64,000 nucleotides of DNA, from assembly GCF_900176115.1 (NCBI RefSeq), contig NZ_FWWR01000009.1, positions 124,001 through 188,000 of the forward strand, written 5' to 3'. Source of the stretch: Peptoniphilus asaccharolyticus DSM 20463 (GTDB lineage: Bacteria > Bacillota > Clostridia > Tissierellales > Peptoniphilaceae). Both the position numbers and the translations under genes were made by a program. Below the pieces are notes generated by a model. That model was not told the DNA's origin, did not search any database, and saw only the letters and a program-made list of their open reading frames with translations. Below are positions 17,909 through 27,255 of the stretch, in pieces. The stretch's first letter is position 1; the number at the start of each line of letters is the position of its first letter.

Positions 17909-20900
17909 ATGAAAGGATATTTTAAAAGAATGTTTGCACTCTTACTAGTGCTAATTATAAGTATATCTTCTCTGGGAAGTGGTGCATATGCAGAGAATAT
18001 GTATTTTCAAGATGAAAATCAAGACAAAATCTATAATTTAAACGAAAATATAACTGAACCAGTCCTAAATCCCGAATATACATATTACATCAATCACAAG
18101 GACGAATTTATTTACGGATATATCCCAGAAAAATATATAAATTTAAGAGAGGAAAGCAGTCTTAAGACTAGAAGGAGAAGGTCTTTAGATCAATTAAGGG
18201 AAGCAGGGTTTCCTAAAAAATATGACTCAAGAGAAAGAAAGATTATAAGTCCTGTAAAAAATCAGTACATGGCGGGAGTGTGTTGGGCTTTCTCATCTCT
18301 TTCTACTATTGAAACTCTTTTGCTAAAAGAAGGCAAGGGAGAAGTTGATTTTTCTGAAGGGCACATGGCATACAATGCATCTAAGGATGTGGACTTAGAA
18401 ATGGGAGGCAACAATCTGATCGCCATGAGATATTTTTCAAGACTGGCAGGGCCTGTCCAAGAAAAAAATGCTAAAGAATACGAAATTGTAGAGAATAATC
18501 CAAGAGCAGGTAGCAGAACTTTTGACAATAGGACAGTAAATCTTATGGATGATGCCGACAAAAAATTGCACGAATTTTATGTGCCGGACATGATAGAGCT
18601 AGATTGCAACGTGGATAATATAAAAAGTTGTGTCATAGAATATGGATCTGTTGCAAGTTGCTACTATGATGATGACGGTCTTAATGATGCTTATGGATAT
18701 GAAAAGACCAATCCTAAGGACAAGTATCACAGAGTCAAAACACAATATTCTGGGAATTTAAGCGAAAGGGCTATAGTCAACCACCAAGTCACAATAGTGG
18801 GTTGGGATGACGAAATGAAAATCATCAACAAGAAAAATGAAGAAGCTACGGGAGCTTTTTTAGTAAAAAACTCTTGGGGCAAGGAAAAAATCGGAGAAAA
18901 AGAGGATGGATTTATGTGGATATCCTATGACTCCTTTACTAAAGGGAAAAGAGACCCCCTTTTTATCTTTCCAAGAATAGAAGATGCTAAAGATAAGTCT
19001 ACTCAAATCTATACCTACTCTGACTACAAGGGCAACAGAACTGAAATAGGAAATGGTACCAATGCCAATGGGGCGATAAATATCTATAAGAGACAGAATA
19101 AAGAGCCTGAAAAGTTGACGGATGTGAGGTTTTATAATAGCTCCAATACTCCGGTATGGTATGAGATATATTTGACAGAAGATAGTGATAATTTCAAAAC
19201 TCAAGAGAGAACTTTCAATCATCAAGGAGGAGAAGTTAAAAAGCTCATCATCAAAGACAATTCAAATTGGAAAAAAATAGCAAGTGGAAATTTGAGCCAT
19301 GCGGGATTTTATACCATCAAAATAAATGATGACATAAGCCTATCTAAGGACAAGTTTGCCCTAAAATTCAGAAGCAACGCAAAGTCTATTTCTTGCTACG
19401 ACTATCAAAGCGAGCAAGATGTGTCCTTCCTTTATAATGGGCCAGAAAGCGAATTATATTACAATATAGACAAGAACTTCACGCTAGGTGCCTTGACAAA
19501 AGAGATAGACATGCCAGCGGTGGAAGTATCTGTCTTAGATAAGTTTGAAAAAGTAAAAGAAAATTATAAGCTTGAAGAAATAAAGCCACTTAAGGTGGAA
19601 ATAAAAAACATAGGAAACACAGATATAAGTAAGCTAAACATCAGTCTGGAAGGCGAAGACAAGGCATGTTTTGATATAGTTGAAGGCGAGCTTGCAGCTG
19701 CCAATCTCATAAAGGGGTCCAGCTTAGAACTCAAGATAAAGCCCAAAGAAGGACTAAAAGCAAAAAGCCAAGTGGGTGAAGCTTATGAAGCCTACCTGAG
19801 TATTTCAGCAGATAATTTAAAACCGGTAAAATCTGATAGCTTTAAATTCCAAGTAGAAAAAGATATAGAATTAAATAAAGAGATTGTTGAATTTGGAGAT
19901 GAGGATTTAAAAGAATTTATTTTAGACCTTTTAAAAAACAAGAATCATCCCACAAGAAAGGCTAGAGGTCCGCTTAAACCTGATATAGTTTTAGATAATC
20001 CAAACTATGAAAAGGACAAAGATAGCGAAGACCTATATGACTTTGAAATGAAAATGTTCAAGAAATTCACATATAAGAGAAAAGAACTAAAAGACACTAA
20101 AGGTCTAGAAAAAATGACCAATCTCACAGAGTTAGCCTTGCAAGAAAACAAAATAGAAAGTTTGGAATTTTTAAAAGACTTTAAAAATTTGGCAATTTTA
20201 AAAATGAATTCTAATAAAATAGAAGACATAGCTGCACTAAAAAACTTAGTAGGATTAAAGACTTTATATATAAATGAAAATAAAATAAAAGACTTTTCGC
20301 CTATAAAAGAATTGAGCCTTTCACAATATAAATTCGCCTTTGGCAAGCAAAATATTGACATCAAGCTAAAAGAAAATGCCTTTAACCTAAACTTAATAGA
20401 CAAAGAAGGCAGAAACTATAATCTGGAAGAGGCAAGACTCGGATCTGGCTTAAACGGAGATTATCAAAACATAATTGAAAAAGGCGACGATGGTATCTAC
20501 AAATTCACACAAAAGCCAGAAGATACTGTACTAAATATAGGAAAAGCTAAAGATACAGGAACGCCAATATGGATAATAAAAATAGATGCATCCGCAATTC
20601 CAAAGCATGAAGACGAAAAGCCAAACCCAAATGAAGGCGGAGATAATGAGGGAGAAAAACCGACTCCACCAAGCCAAAGAACAAGGGTAGATTTTGAAAT
20701 AGATGACACAATAAAAAATAAATCTGTCCTAAAAGAAACTCTTTTGAAAATTTTAAAATCTGGAGAAAAAGACTTTACATCAAAAGACGGATACGGGGGA
20801 GAAATTTCTGCTACGCTTTCTAAAACTTACAAAAAGCCTCAAGCAGAAAATGAAATTTTCGAAGATGAAATGGATCTATTTACTGATCTAAGCATCACAA

Positions 20901-23131
20901 AAAACATGTACTTGGTGAGCTTAAAAGGACTTGAAAAAGCAATAAACCTAGAGAACTTGACTCTTTTTGAAAACTCGATAAGAGATCTAAGTCCTATCAA
21001 GGCTCTAAAAAATTTGAAAACTATAAACATGGACTCAAATTATATAGAAGATATCAGTGCTTTGGCAAATCTATCCAGTCTGAAATCTATAAGTTTTATA
21101 AACAACCAGATTGAAGACATGACTTCCTTGCAAAATCTGAAGAATTTGAAGCTTATTGATCTTGGCAAAAATAAGATTCAAGATTTGAGCCCCTTGCAAA
21201 AACTAGAAAAATTAGAGAATTTGAGCCTATATGACAATAAAATAGAAGACATAAGCACTTTGAAGAATTTGCCAGGTATCAAATATCTGAGGTTGGAAAA
21301 CAACAACATAAAAGATGTCTCGGCCCTTGAAGGGAACAAAGTATTTGCAAACTTCTCATTTGCAAACAATAGAATTTGTGACTTCTCACCCTTGAAAAAT
21401 ACAATCAGAGGCTATACCTATGCCAGGGCCACAAACGATCAAAGAATAGAGCTCACACCAGAAAAAAGTCCATTCACTCTAGTTCTAAAAGATTGCAGCG
21501 ACAAGAGCTATGAATTGGAAGCGGATTTCATAGAAAAAGTAGCAGAAAACACCTACAAGTACAAGGCTCAAACTAAAAACACAATAAGAGTAAAGGATGA
21601 CTTTTATAGCAAAACAAAAGGAAAATATGCCTGGATTGTGACAATTGATCCTGTAAAGTTAATACAAGCTGACAAGAAAGCTCAAGACGCAGCAGATGCA
21701 GCTCTTAAAGTTCTTGAAGACAAAAAAGGCGATGTAACAGACAAAGAGATCGCTAATGCTAAGGCTTTAATTGATAAGGTTCAAGACCAAACAGCTAAAC
21801 AAAGTTTAACATCTCGTTTAGATAATGTTCGTCAAGCAAAGGCAGATAGAGAAACAGCTAAATCCTTGGCTGATGCAAAGGAAGAAGCTATAAATAAAAT
21901 CAAAGGGCTTGATAAATTAAGTCAAGATGAAAAAAATTCTTATAAGGCTGGCATTGATGGTGCTGAAAATAAAGATGCTGTAGATGCAATCGTTCTAGAA
22001 GCACAAAAGGATAACGCTAAAAAGATAATTGCAAGCCTAGATAAACTTACTGATAACGAAAGAACGCAAGCAGACAATGATATAGATAGCACAGCAGATG
22101 AAGCTAAAATAAACGAAATAGTAGATGCAGCACAAAAACTTCAAAAAGATAGACAAGCACTAGAAGACTATAAGAATCAAGAGAAAGCTAAAGTCGATGC
22201 ACTTGATAAATTAACCGACGAAGAAAAAACAGAATCTAAAACCAAGATAGACGAAGCGACAACTAAAGATGCTGTAGATGCAATAGTTCTAGAAGCACAA
22301 AAGGATAATGCTAAAAAGAAAGTAGAAGAGTTAACAAAACTTAACGAAGAAGAAAAAGCAGAAGCATTAAGAGCGATAGAAGAAGCTACAAACGAAGAAA
22401 GTTTAGACAAAGCTATTAAAAATGCAGAAGCTTCCAACGTAAGTATTGATGAACTTAAAGCACAAGCAAAAGATAAGCTAAATAATCTTAATAAACTAAG
22501 CAAAGAAGAAAAAGCTGCTATCACTAAGAAAATAGACGATGCGACTTCAAAGGCAAACGTAATTGACATAATTACAGAAGCAGAAAAAGAAAATAACAAT
22601 AAAGCTCCTGAAGAAACTGGAAGAGACCAATATCCATGGGTATCACCATATAATTACAACCCATTCTGGTCACTACAATTTTATACACCAGCAAAAACTG
22701 AAAGCAAGCCAGCTACAGAAATAAAGATAGATTCTAAACTAGTTATCGGTTCAAAAAATCTTGTGGTTACAATAAATGGTGTTCAAAAAGAAGTGGTAAT
22801 GGATGTAGAACCATTTATATCAAACAATAGAACCATGCTCCCTATTAGATTCGTAGCAGAAGCATTAGGATTTAAGGTGGAATGGGATGTTTCAACTAGA
22901 ACAGTAATCTTAACAGATAAAGACACAGTAGTTAAAATACCAGTGGATACAAATAAAATAATTGTAAATGGCACAGTCTTCGAAAGTGATGTAAAACCAA
23001 TCCTTAAAAACGATAGGACAATGATTCCAATTGCAAACATTGCAAGAGCACTAGGACTAGTAGATGGCAAGGACATCATCTGGAATGGGGGTACAAAAGA
23101 AGTAATAATTAAAAGAGATATCTTAAAATAA
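17909..23131 (+). CDS. Secreted multidomain protein: papain-like peptidase, LRRs, GA-like modules, stalk domains
   Basis: 1740 aa, predicted surface protein. Signal peptide at residues 1-28 (ends GAYA). C1 papain-like peptidase at about 97-370 with Gln119, Cys125 (QYMAGVCWAFS), His292 (NHQVTIVGWD) and Asn321 (KNSWGK), so the catalytic set is complete. Two blocks of internalin-like leucine-rich repeats lie at about 730-800 and 1007-1165. About five helical repeats at 1320-1555 (pattern LDKLT-DEEK, IDEA, DAIVLEA) resemble albumin-binding GA modules. Two copper-amine-oxidase N-terminal/stalk repeats at 1607-1740 (NRTMLPIRFVAEALG, DRTMIPIANIARALG) end it. No LPXTG tail, so the stalk domains may hold it at the wall. 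ATG 17909 follows GGAGGAG. Probable roles are adhesion and host-protein cleavage. Flanked by IS relics, which suggests a variable locus. Confidence 0.88.
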   Translation: MKGYFKRMFALLLVLIISISSLGSGAYAENMYFQDENQDKIYNLNENITEPVLNPEYTYYINHKDEFIYGYIPEKYINLREESSLKTRRRRSLDQLREAGFPKKYDSRERKIISPVKNQYMAGVCWAFSSLSTIETLLLKEGKGEVDFSEGHMAYNASKDVDLEMGGNNLIAMRYFSRLAGPVQEKNAKEYEIVENNPRAGSRTFDNRTVNLMDDADKKLHEFYVPDMIELDCNVDNIKSCVIEYGSVASCYYDDDGLNDAYGYEKTNPKDKYHRVKTQYSGNLSERAIVNHQVTIVGWDDEMKIINKKNEEATGAFLVKNSWGKEKIGEKEDGFMWISYDSFTKGKRDPLFIFPRIEDAKDKSTQIYTYSDYKGNRTEIGNGTNANGAINIYKRQNKEPEKLTDVRFYNSSNTPVWYEIYLTEDSDNFKTQERTFNHQGGEVKKLIIKDNSNWKKIASGNLSHAGFYTIKINDDISLSKDKFALKFRSNAKSISCYDYQSEQDVSFLYNGPESELYYNIDKNFTLGALTKEIDMPAVEVSVLDKFEKVKENYKLEEIKPLKVEIKNIGNTDISKLNISLEGEDKACFDIVEGELAAANLIKGSSLELKIKPKEGLKAKSQVGEAYEAYLSISADNLKPVKSDSFKFQVEKDIELNKEIVEFGDEDLKEFILDLLKNKNHPTRKARGPLKPDIVLDNPNYEKDKDSEDLYDFEMKMFKKFTYKRKELKDTKGLEKMTNLTELALQENKIESLEFLKDFKNLAILKMNSNKIEDIAALKNLVGLKTLYINENKIKDFSPIKELSLSQYKFAFGKQNIDIKLKENAFNLNLIDKEGRNYNLEEARLGSGLNGDYQNIIEKGDDGIYKFTQKPEDTVLNIGKAKDTGTPIWIIKIDASAIPKHEDEKPNPNEGGDNEGEKPTPPSQRTRVDFEIDDTIKNKSVLKETLLKILKSGEKDFTSKDGYGGEISATLSKTYKKPQAENEIFEDEMDLFTDLSITKNMYLVSLKGLEKAINLENLTLFENSIRDLSPIKALKNLKTINMDSNYIEDISALANLSSLKSISFINNQIEDMTSLQNLKNLKLIDLGKNKIQDLSPLQKLEKLENLSLYDNKIEDISTLKNLPGIKYLRLENNNIKDVSALEGNKVFANFSFANNRICDFSPLKNTIRGYTYARATNDQRIELTPEKSPFTLVLKDCSDKSYELEADFIEKVAENTYKYKAQTKNTIRVKDDFYSKTKGKYAWIVTIDPVKLIQADKKAQDAADAALKVLEDKKGDVTDKEIANAKALIDKVQDQTAKQSLTSRLDNVRQAKADRETAKSLADAKEEAINKIKGLDKLSQDEKNSYKAGIDGAENKDAVDAIVLEAQKDNAKKIIASLDKLTDNERTQADNDIDSTADEAKINEIVDAAQKLQKDRQALEDYKNQEKAKVDALDKLTDEEKTESKTKIDEATTKDAVDAIVLEAQKDNAKKKVEELTKLNEEEKAEALRAIEEATNEESLDKAIKNAEASNVSIDELKAQAKDKLNNLNKLSKEEKAAITKKIDDATSKANVIDIITEAEKENNNKAPEETGRDQYPWVSPYNYNPFWSLQFYTPAKTESKPATEIKIDSKLVIGSKNLVVTINGVQKEVVMDVEPFISNNRTMLPIRFVAEALGFKVEWDVSTRTVILTDKDTVVKIPVDTNKIIVNGTVFESDVKPILKNDRTMIPIANIARALGLVDGKDIIWNGGTKEVIIKRDILK
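21972..22318 (+). repeat. Internal coding repeat within the GA-like module region
   Basis: A segment at 21972-22022 recurs at 22268-22318 with only a few base changes (encodes DAVDAIVLEAQKDNAKK both times). It marks recent duplication or recombination of the helical modules. Confidence 0.8.
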
Positions 23132-23148
23132 TCCACTCTCTAATAGAT

Positions 23149-23172
23149 AAGGGCACTTAGGTGCCCTTTTTC
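23149..23172 (+). terminator. Terminator of the surface protease gene
   Basis: Stem AAGGGCAC (23149-23156) with GTGCCCTT (23161-23168), loop TTAG, T-run. A second 8-bp hairpin, TCTCCTGA/TCAGGAGA, lies at 23222-23251 without a clear T-run. Confidence 0.85.
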
Positions 23173-23289
23173 TAGTTTTTGTTGAAGTTTTTATTTTTAT
23201 ATTAAGTTTTTAAAATTAATCTCTCCTGAGCCTAAGAGAACAATCAGGAGATGTTTTAGACAACAAATCATAAAAGGATATTATAAAAT

Positions 23290-24344
23290 GATGAATTGCA
23301 AATAAAATTGCGACACTTAGAGTAAACTAAGTTCGTGCATAAAGACATCAAATGGAGTTAGATAATTTAGACATTTCCTAGGTCTGTTATTAAGCTCCAT
23401 TATATTTTTAATTAACTCTTCCAGTCCAATTTTAGCTAAATCTGTTTTCTTCAGATAATATTCCATCAATAATCCATTTGAATTTTCATTACTTCCTCTT
23501 TGCCATGCTGAATATGGATATGCAAAATAGAAGTCTATTCTAATATCTTCAATTTCTTTGTAACAAGCGAATTCTTTTCCTCTGTCGGATGTAAAGCTTT
23601 TTAAAGCTGATTTTGGTAGAGGTTTTATTAATTTTTTCATGGCTTCAAGCATTGACTCTTTACTCCTATCTTTCATTGGGAATGCCACATAGAACCTTGA
23701 TTTCATTTCAACAAAAGTAGCCAAGCAGCCTTTGCTTTTACCTCTAGAAAATACTACAGTATCTAATTCCCAATGACCAAATTCCACTCTTTTTTTAACT
23801 TTGCTTGGTCTTTTTCGTATGGAAGTTCCAATATTAAAATTACCCCTAGTTTCTTTAACTTTTCTTGATTTTCCTTTTCTTCTAAGTTTACGTATATCAA
23901 ATTTGATAGTAGCTGAATAAAGCCAATTATATATGGTCTTAAAGGATACAACCCCCTTTAAGATAGTAGAAGTAATCTGTTCAGGTGAGTATTTAGAATT
24001 CAATTTATTAACTATTGTATCCTTAACCATTTTTGTGGCTTTGCTCTTTCTACCTTTTTGTAATGATTTGATATCTTTATTTGCCTTAAGCAGCAGAATA
24101 AATGTTGCTTAATCTTTTCAATTCTCTAGAAATAGTAGAGTGATGAAATCCTAAAATTTTCGCTATTCTTCTAGAAGAATAGCCCTCTTGTTTTAATACC
24201 TATATCTTACTTCTATCATTTAGTGTAATATGTTTATAGCTCATATTGACCACCGTGTGTGTTTTTGTCGTTATTAACATTTTACACGAAGTTAGTATGA
24301 GTTTTTAATTATTTAAGATGTCTCATTTAATTTTACAACTTATC
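23290..24344 (-). mobile_element. Degenerate IS30-family element, second type (about 1055 bp)
   Basis: Ends GATGAATTGCAAATAA (left) and, read inward from the right, GATAAGTTGTAAAATTAAAT are imperfect inverted repeats. No matching direct repeats are seen beside it (AAAT against TATT). It differs from the active IS30 copies in both ends and transposase, and shares its end with the relic at 17193. Confidence 0.8.
23317..24244 (-). pseudogene. IS30-family transposase, inactivated (second type)
   Basis: The 237-aa open part (24030-23317) has the DDE domain: Asp in GHWELDTVV, Asp in TSDRGKEF, Glu in GSNENSNG. The N-terminal part from ATG 24244 (MSYKHITLNDRSKI) has a TAG at codon 15. The HTH (YSSRRIAKILGFHHSTISRE) runs on to a TAA, and a frame change is needed to reach the C-terminal part. 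No intact transposase can be made. Confidence 0.85.
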
Positions 24345-24434
24345 TATTAAATAAATTTGAGATTTATTTTCTATTTTAGAAAGCTTAATAGTTTTGATGG
24401 GTAATTTTATAGTATAATTGAAATGAGGTGTAAA

Positions 24435-25322
24435 ATGAATTCATTTGAAAATTTTGGTTCTTTTTATAGAGAGGAAAATTTAGATAAATATACAACTTTT
24501 AAAATAGGTGGCCCGGCAGAATTTTTGTTAATCCCAAAGGATGAAAATTCTCTTGTAGAGGCTATCAAAACGGCTAAGCAAAAAAATATGAAAATAACTT
24601 TACTTGGAAATGGCTCAAATGTATTAATTGACGATTCTGGAGTAGAGGGATTGGTAATTGTATTAAGAGATACTTTAAATGATATAGATGTTAGAGAAAA
24701 TACTGTTATAGCAGGAGCGGGAGCGACTTTAAGAGATACTGCTATTTTCGCAGCAGAACATTCTTTGGGTGGCATGGAGTTTGCTCATGGTATACCAGGA
24801 TCTGTTGGTGGCGGAGCGATAATGAATGCTGGTGCTTATGATGGAGAACTAAAAGATGTTGTAAAAAAGGTTAGATTAATTGATTCTAATTTAGAGATTA
24901 TAGAATTATCTAATAAAGAAATGCAGTTTGGATATAGAGATAGTATTGCGCAAATGAATAATTATATTATTCTTTCTGTTGAGTTTGAATTATTTAACAA
25001 GAATAAGGAAGAAATCTTTGCGAAGATGGATGAATTGATGCAGAGAAGAATTGATAAACAGCCTTTGGAGATGCCAAGTTCTGGTTCAACTTTTAGAAGA
25101 CCTACAGGATATTTTGCGGGCAAATTAATACAAGATTCAGGACTTCAAGGTCTAAGAGTTGGCGGAGCTATGATAAGCACAAAGCACAGTGGTTTTGTAG
25201 TTAACTTTGACAATGCAACAAGTCAAAATGTAAAAGATTTAATAAGCACTGTACAAAAAATAGTAATGGAAAAATTTGGAGTGGAATTAAAGAGAGAAGT
25301 AAAATATATCGGAGGAAGATAA
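24435..25322 (+). CDS. murB: UDP-N-acetylenolpyruvoylglucosamine reductase
   Basis: A 295-aa MurB, the FAD enzyme that reduces UDP-GlcNAc-enolpyruvate to UDP-MurNAc in peptidoglycan synthesis. It shows the FAD-binding signatures TTFKIGGPAEFLL and GNGSNVLIDD, the GIPGSVGGGAIMNAGAYDGE block, YRDSI, the catalytic Ser in SSGSTFRRP and the late Glu region. It is the short type II MurB lacking the Tyr loop insertion. ATG 24435 behind GAGGTG is preferred to ATG 24423, which lies in the ribosome site. It overlaps rapZ by one base. Confidence 0.94.
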   Translation: MNSFENFGSFYREENLDKYTTFKIGGPAEFLLIPKDENSLVEAIKTAKQKNMKITLLGNGSNVLIDDSGVEGLVIVLRDTLNDIDVRENTVIAGAGATLRDTAIFAAEHSLGGMEFAHGIPGSVGGGAIMNAGAYDGELKDVVKKVRLIDSNLEIIELSNKEMQFGYRDSIAQMNNYIILSVEFELFNKNKEEIFAKMDELMQRRIDKQPLEMPSSGSTFRRPTGYFAGKLIQDSGLQGLRVGGAMISTKHSGFVVNFDNATSQNVKDLISTVQKIVMEKFGVELKREVKYIGGR

Positions 25323-26164
25323 TGGAAATATTTGTCGTAACTGGTATGAGTGGTTCTGGTAAGTCTGGGGCTTTAAATGTTTTTGAAGACTTAGGATATT
25401 TTGCTATGGACAATTTACCTCCTGCTTTGGTTCCAAAGTTTGCTGAAATGGCTTGTAAGTCAGATACTATGAATAAAGTTTGTGTAGTAGTTGATGTTAG
25501 AAGCGGAGAGTTTTTTGAAGATTTTTCTAAGTCATTACTTGAACTTCGTGCACAAAATATAAATTATAAGTTACTTTTCTTAGATGCAAGAGAAGAAGTT
25601 TTGGTGAATAGATATAAAGAAAAACGTAGACCACATCCACTTGATAAGTCTATTTTAAATGGTATTAGAAAAGAAGCTAAGATGCTTGAAGATATAAAAA
25701 CTGAGGCTGAGTATATAATAGATACTTCTGATCTATCCATGAAGCAATTTAGAGAAAAAATGTTGGAATTGGTAGATTTAAAAATAGATGAAGTTTTAAA
25801 AATTTCTGTGACTTCTTTTGGCTTTAAAAATGGAATTTTATTGGATGGGGATATAATTTTTGACGTGAGATTTTTGCCAAATCCATACTATATACCAGAG
25901 CTTAAAAAGCTATCTGGTCAAAACAGCGAGACAAAAGATTTTGTATTGTCACATTCTGTAACAAGTGTGTTTTTAAGCAAGTGTATAGATATGCTTAAGT
26001 TTTTAATTCCTAATTATATAGCAGAAGGCAAAAGTGTGCTTAGCATAGGAATTGGTTGTACTGGTGGATTTCATAGGTCTGTAGTAATTACTAATGAGAT
26101 AGGTGTGAAGTTAAAAGAGTTGGGCTATTCTGTTGAAGTTAATCACAGAGATTTAGTTGAATAA
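25322..26164 (+). CDS. rapZ: RNase adapter/nucleotide-binding protein RapZ (YvcJ)
   Basis: A 280-aa P-loop protein with Walker A GMSGSGKS at the N-terminus, the family motif FEDLGYFAMDNLPP, VVDVRSGEF, and the C-terminal GCTGGFHRSV characteristic of RapZ/YvcJ. In Gram-positives it binds GTP and influences competence or cell-wall metabolism. The E. coli role with GlmZ should not be assumed. The usual murB-rapZ(yvcJ)-yvcK-whiA block is cut short: an isopentenyl isomerase gene follows instead of yvcK. Confidence 0.93.
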   Translation: MEIFVVTGMSGSGKSGALNVFEDLGYFAMDNLPPALVPKFAEMACKSDTMNKVCVVVDVRSGEFFEDFSKSLLELRAQNINYKLLFLDAREEVLVNRYKEKRRPHPLDKSILNGIRKEAKMLEDIKTEAEYIIDTSDLSMKQFREKMLELVDLKIDEVLKISVTSFGFKNGILLDGDIIFDVRFLPNPYYIPELKKLSGQNSETKDFVLSHSVTSVFLSKCIDMLKFLIPNYIAEGKSVLSIGIGCTGGFHRSVVITNEIGVKLKELGYSVEVNHRDLVE

Positions 26165-26206
26165 GATTTGCTCAAATGGTATATTAGCTTTGATGGGAGT
26201 GTTGAG

Positions 26207-27223
26207 ATGAGAAAGTATAGAAAAAGGGAACATGTCGAAAACTATTTGAGAAGTACTTTTAAAGGTAATCCACTTTTCGAAGATGTTTTCGTTTATCATA
26301 ATGCATTACCTTGTTGTGATTATAACCAAATCGATACAACAATGGAATTTCTTGGCAAGAAAATTTCTTTTCCGATGATGATTAATGCAATGACTGGCGG
26401 AACAGATTTTTCTGAGGAGATAAATAAAAATTTGGCTAAGCTTGCTAAAGAACTTAAGATACCTATGGCTGTTGGATCTGAGACTATAGCGCTTGAAGAT
26501 GAAGATGCTGCTAAGAGTTTTAAATGTGTCAGGGAAATTATGGGAGAAGATGGCGTAGTTATTGCCAACATAAGTGGATATGCTTCTGTTGAAGATGCTA
26601 AATTTGCTGTTAAACTAATAGATGCTGATGGATTACAAATTCATTTAAATCCAGCGCAAGAACTTGCTATGGATGAGGGTGAAAGAGATTTTACAAATGT
26701 TCTTAAAAATATAGAAGAAATTGTAAAGTCTGTTGAGGTACCTGTTATAGTAAAGGAAGTTGGGTTTGGAATTTCAAGAGAAGTTGCTAATAGACTATAT
26801 GAAGTTGGTGTTAAAAATATCGATATAGCAGGTTTTGGTGGCTCTAACTTCTTTGAAGTTGAAAATCTTAGAACGCCAGATACAGATGTATCAGAATTAT
26901 ACGGTTGGGGAATTCCAACAGCAATGGCACTTATAGAAAATACAAAAGATAAACCAGAAGATTTATTTATAGTTTCATCAGGAGGAGTTAAAACTTCTTT
27001 GGACGTTTTAAAGAGTTTAGTTCTCGGCGCTGACTTAGTAGGTATAAGTGGAGAAATACTTTCATATTTGGTACATGGAGGATATGAGTATACACTTAGA
27101 TATTTAACTGAGTTAATGAAAAAAATGAAGATAAGCATGGCTCTTACGGGCGCTTCTGATTTAAAAGATTTAAAAAATGTAAATTATAAAGTAACTGGAA
27201 GACTTAAAGAATTAATAGGATAG
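26207..27223 (+). CDS. fni: Type 2 isopentenyl-diphosphate delta-isomerase
   Basis: A 338-aa FMN-dependent isomerase that interconverts IPP and DMAPP. It shows family landmarks MINAMTGGTDFSEEINK, the AVGSE loop, LQIHLNPAQELAM (with the conserved Gln), VIVKEVGFGIS, IDIAGFGGSNF and the C-terminal FMN-phosphate loop SGGVKTSLDVLKSLVLGADLVGI. ATG 26207 behind GGGAGT is chosen over the TTG at 26168. With ispE at 43971 it supports an MEP-type isoprenoid route in this organism. Confidence 0.93.
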   Translation: MRKYRKREHVENYLRSTFKGNPLFEDVFVYHNALPCCDYNQIDTTMEFLGKKISFPMMINAMTGGTDFSEEINKNLAKLAKELKIPMAVGSETIALEDEDAAKSFKCVREIMGEDGVVIANISGYASVEDAKFAVKLIDADGLQIHLNPAQELAMDEGERDFTNVLKNIEEIVKSVEVPVIVKEVGFGISREVANRLYEVGVKNIDIAGFGGSNFFEVENLRTPDTDVSELYGWGIPTAMALIENTKDKPEDLFIVSSGGVKTSLDVLKSLVLGADLVGISGEILSYLVHGGYEYTLRYLTELMKKMKISMALTGASDLKDLKNVNYKVTGRLKELIG

Positions 27224-27226
27224 AAT

Positions 27227-27255
27227 AAAGAGTAGGTTTTTACCTACTCTTTTTA
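27227..27255. terminator. Bidirectional terminator between fni and the DUF2207-like gene
   Basis: 11-bp stem 27227-27237 with 27242-27252, loop of four T, T-rich on both strands. It serves both convergent genes. Confidence 0.85.

Noticed and set aside
22177-22599. 140-aa frame opposite the GA-like region
   Set aside because: It arises from the biased codons of the Lys/Glu/Ala-rich repeats on the other strand; no ribosome site.
22614-22650. PEETG sequence in the surface protein as a sortase signal
   Set aside because: It lies about 170 residues before the C-terminus, with no following hydrophobic helix and basic tail, so it cannot act as LPXTG.
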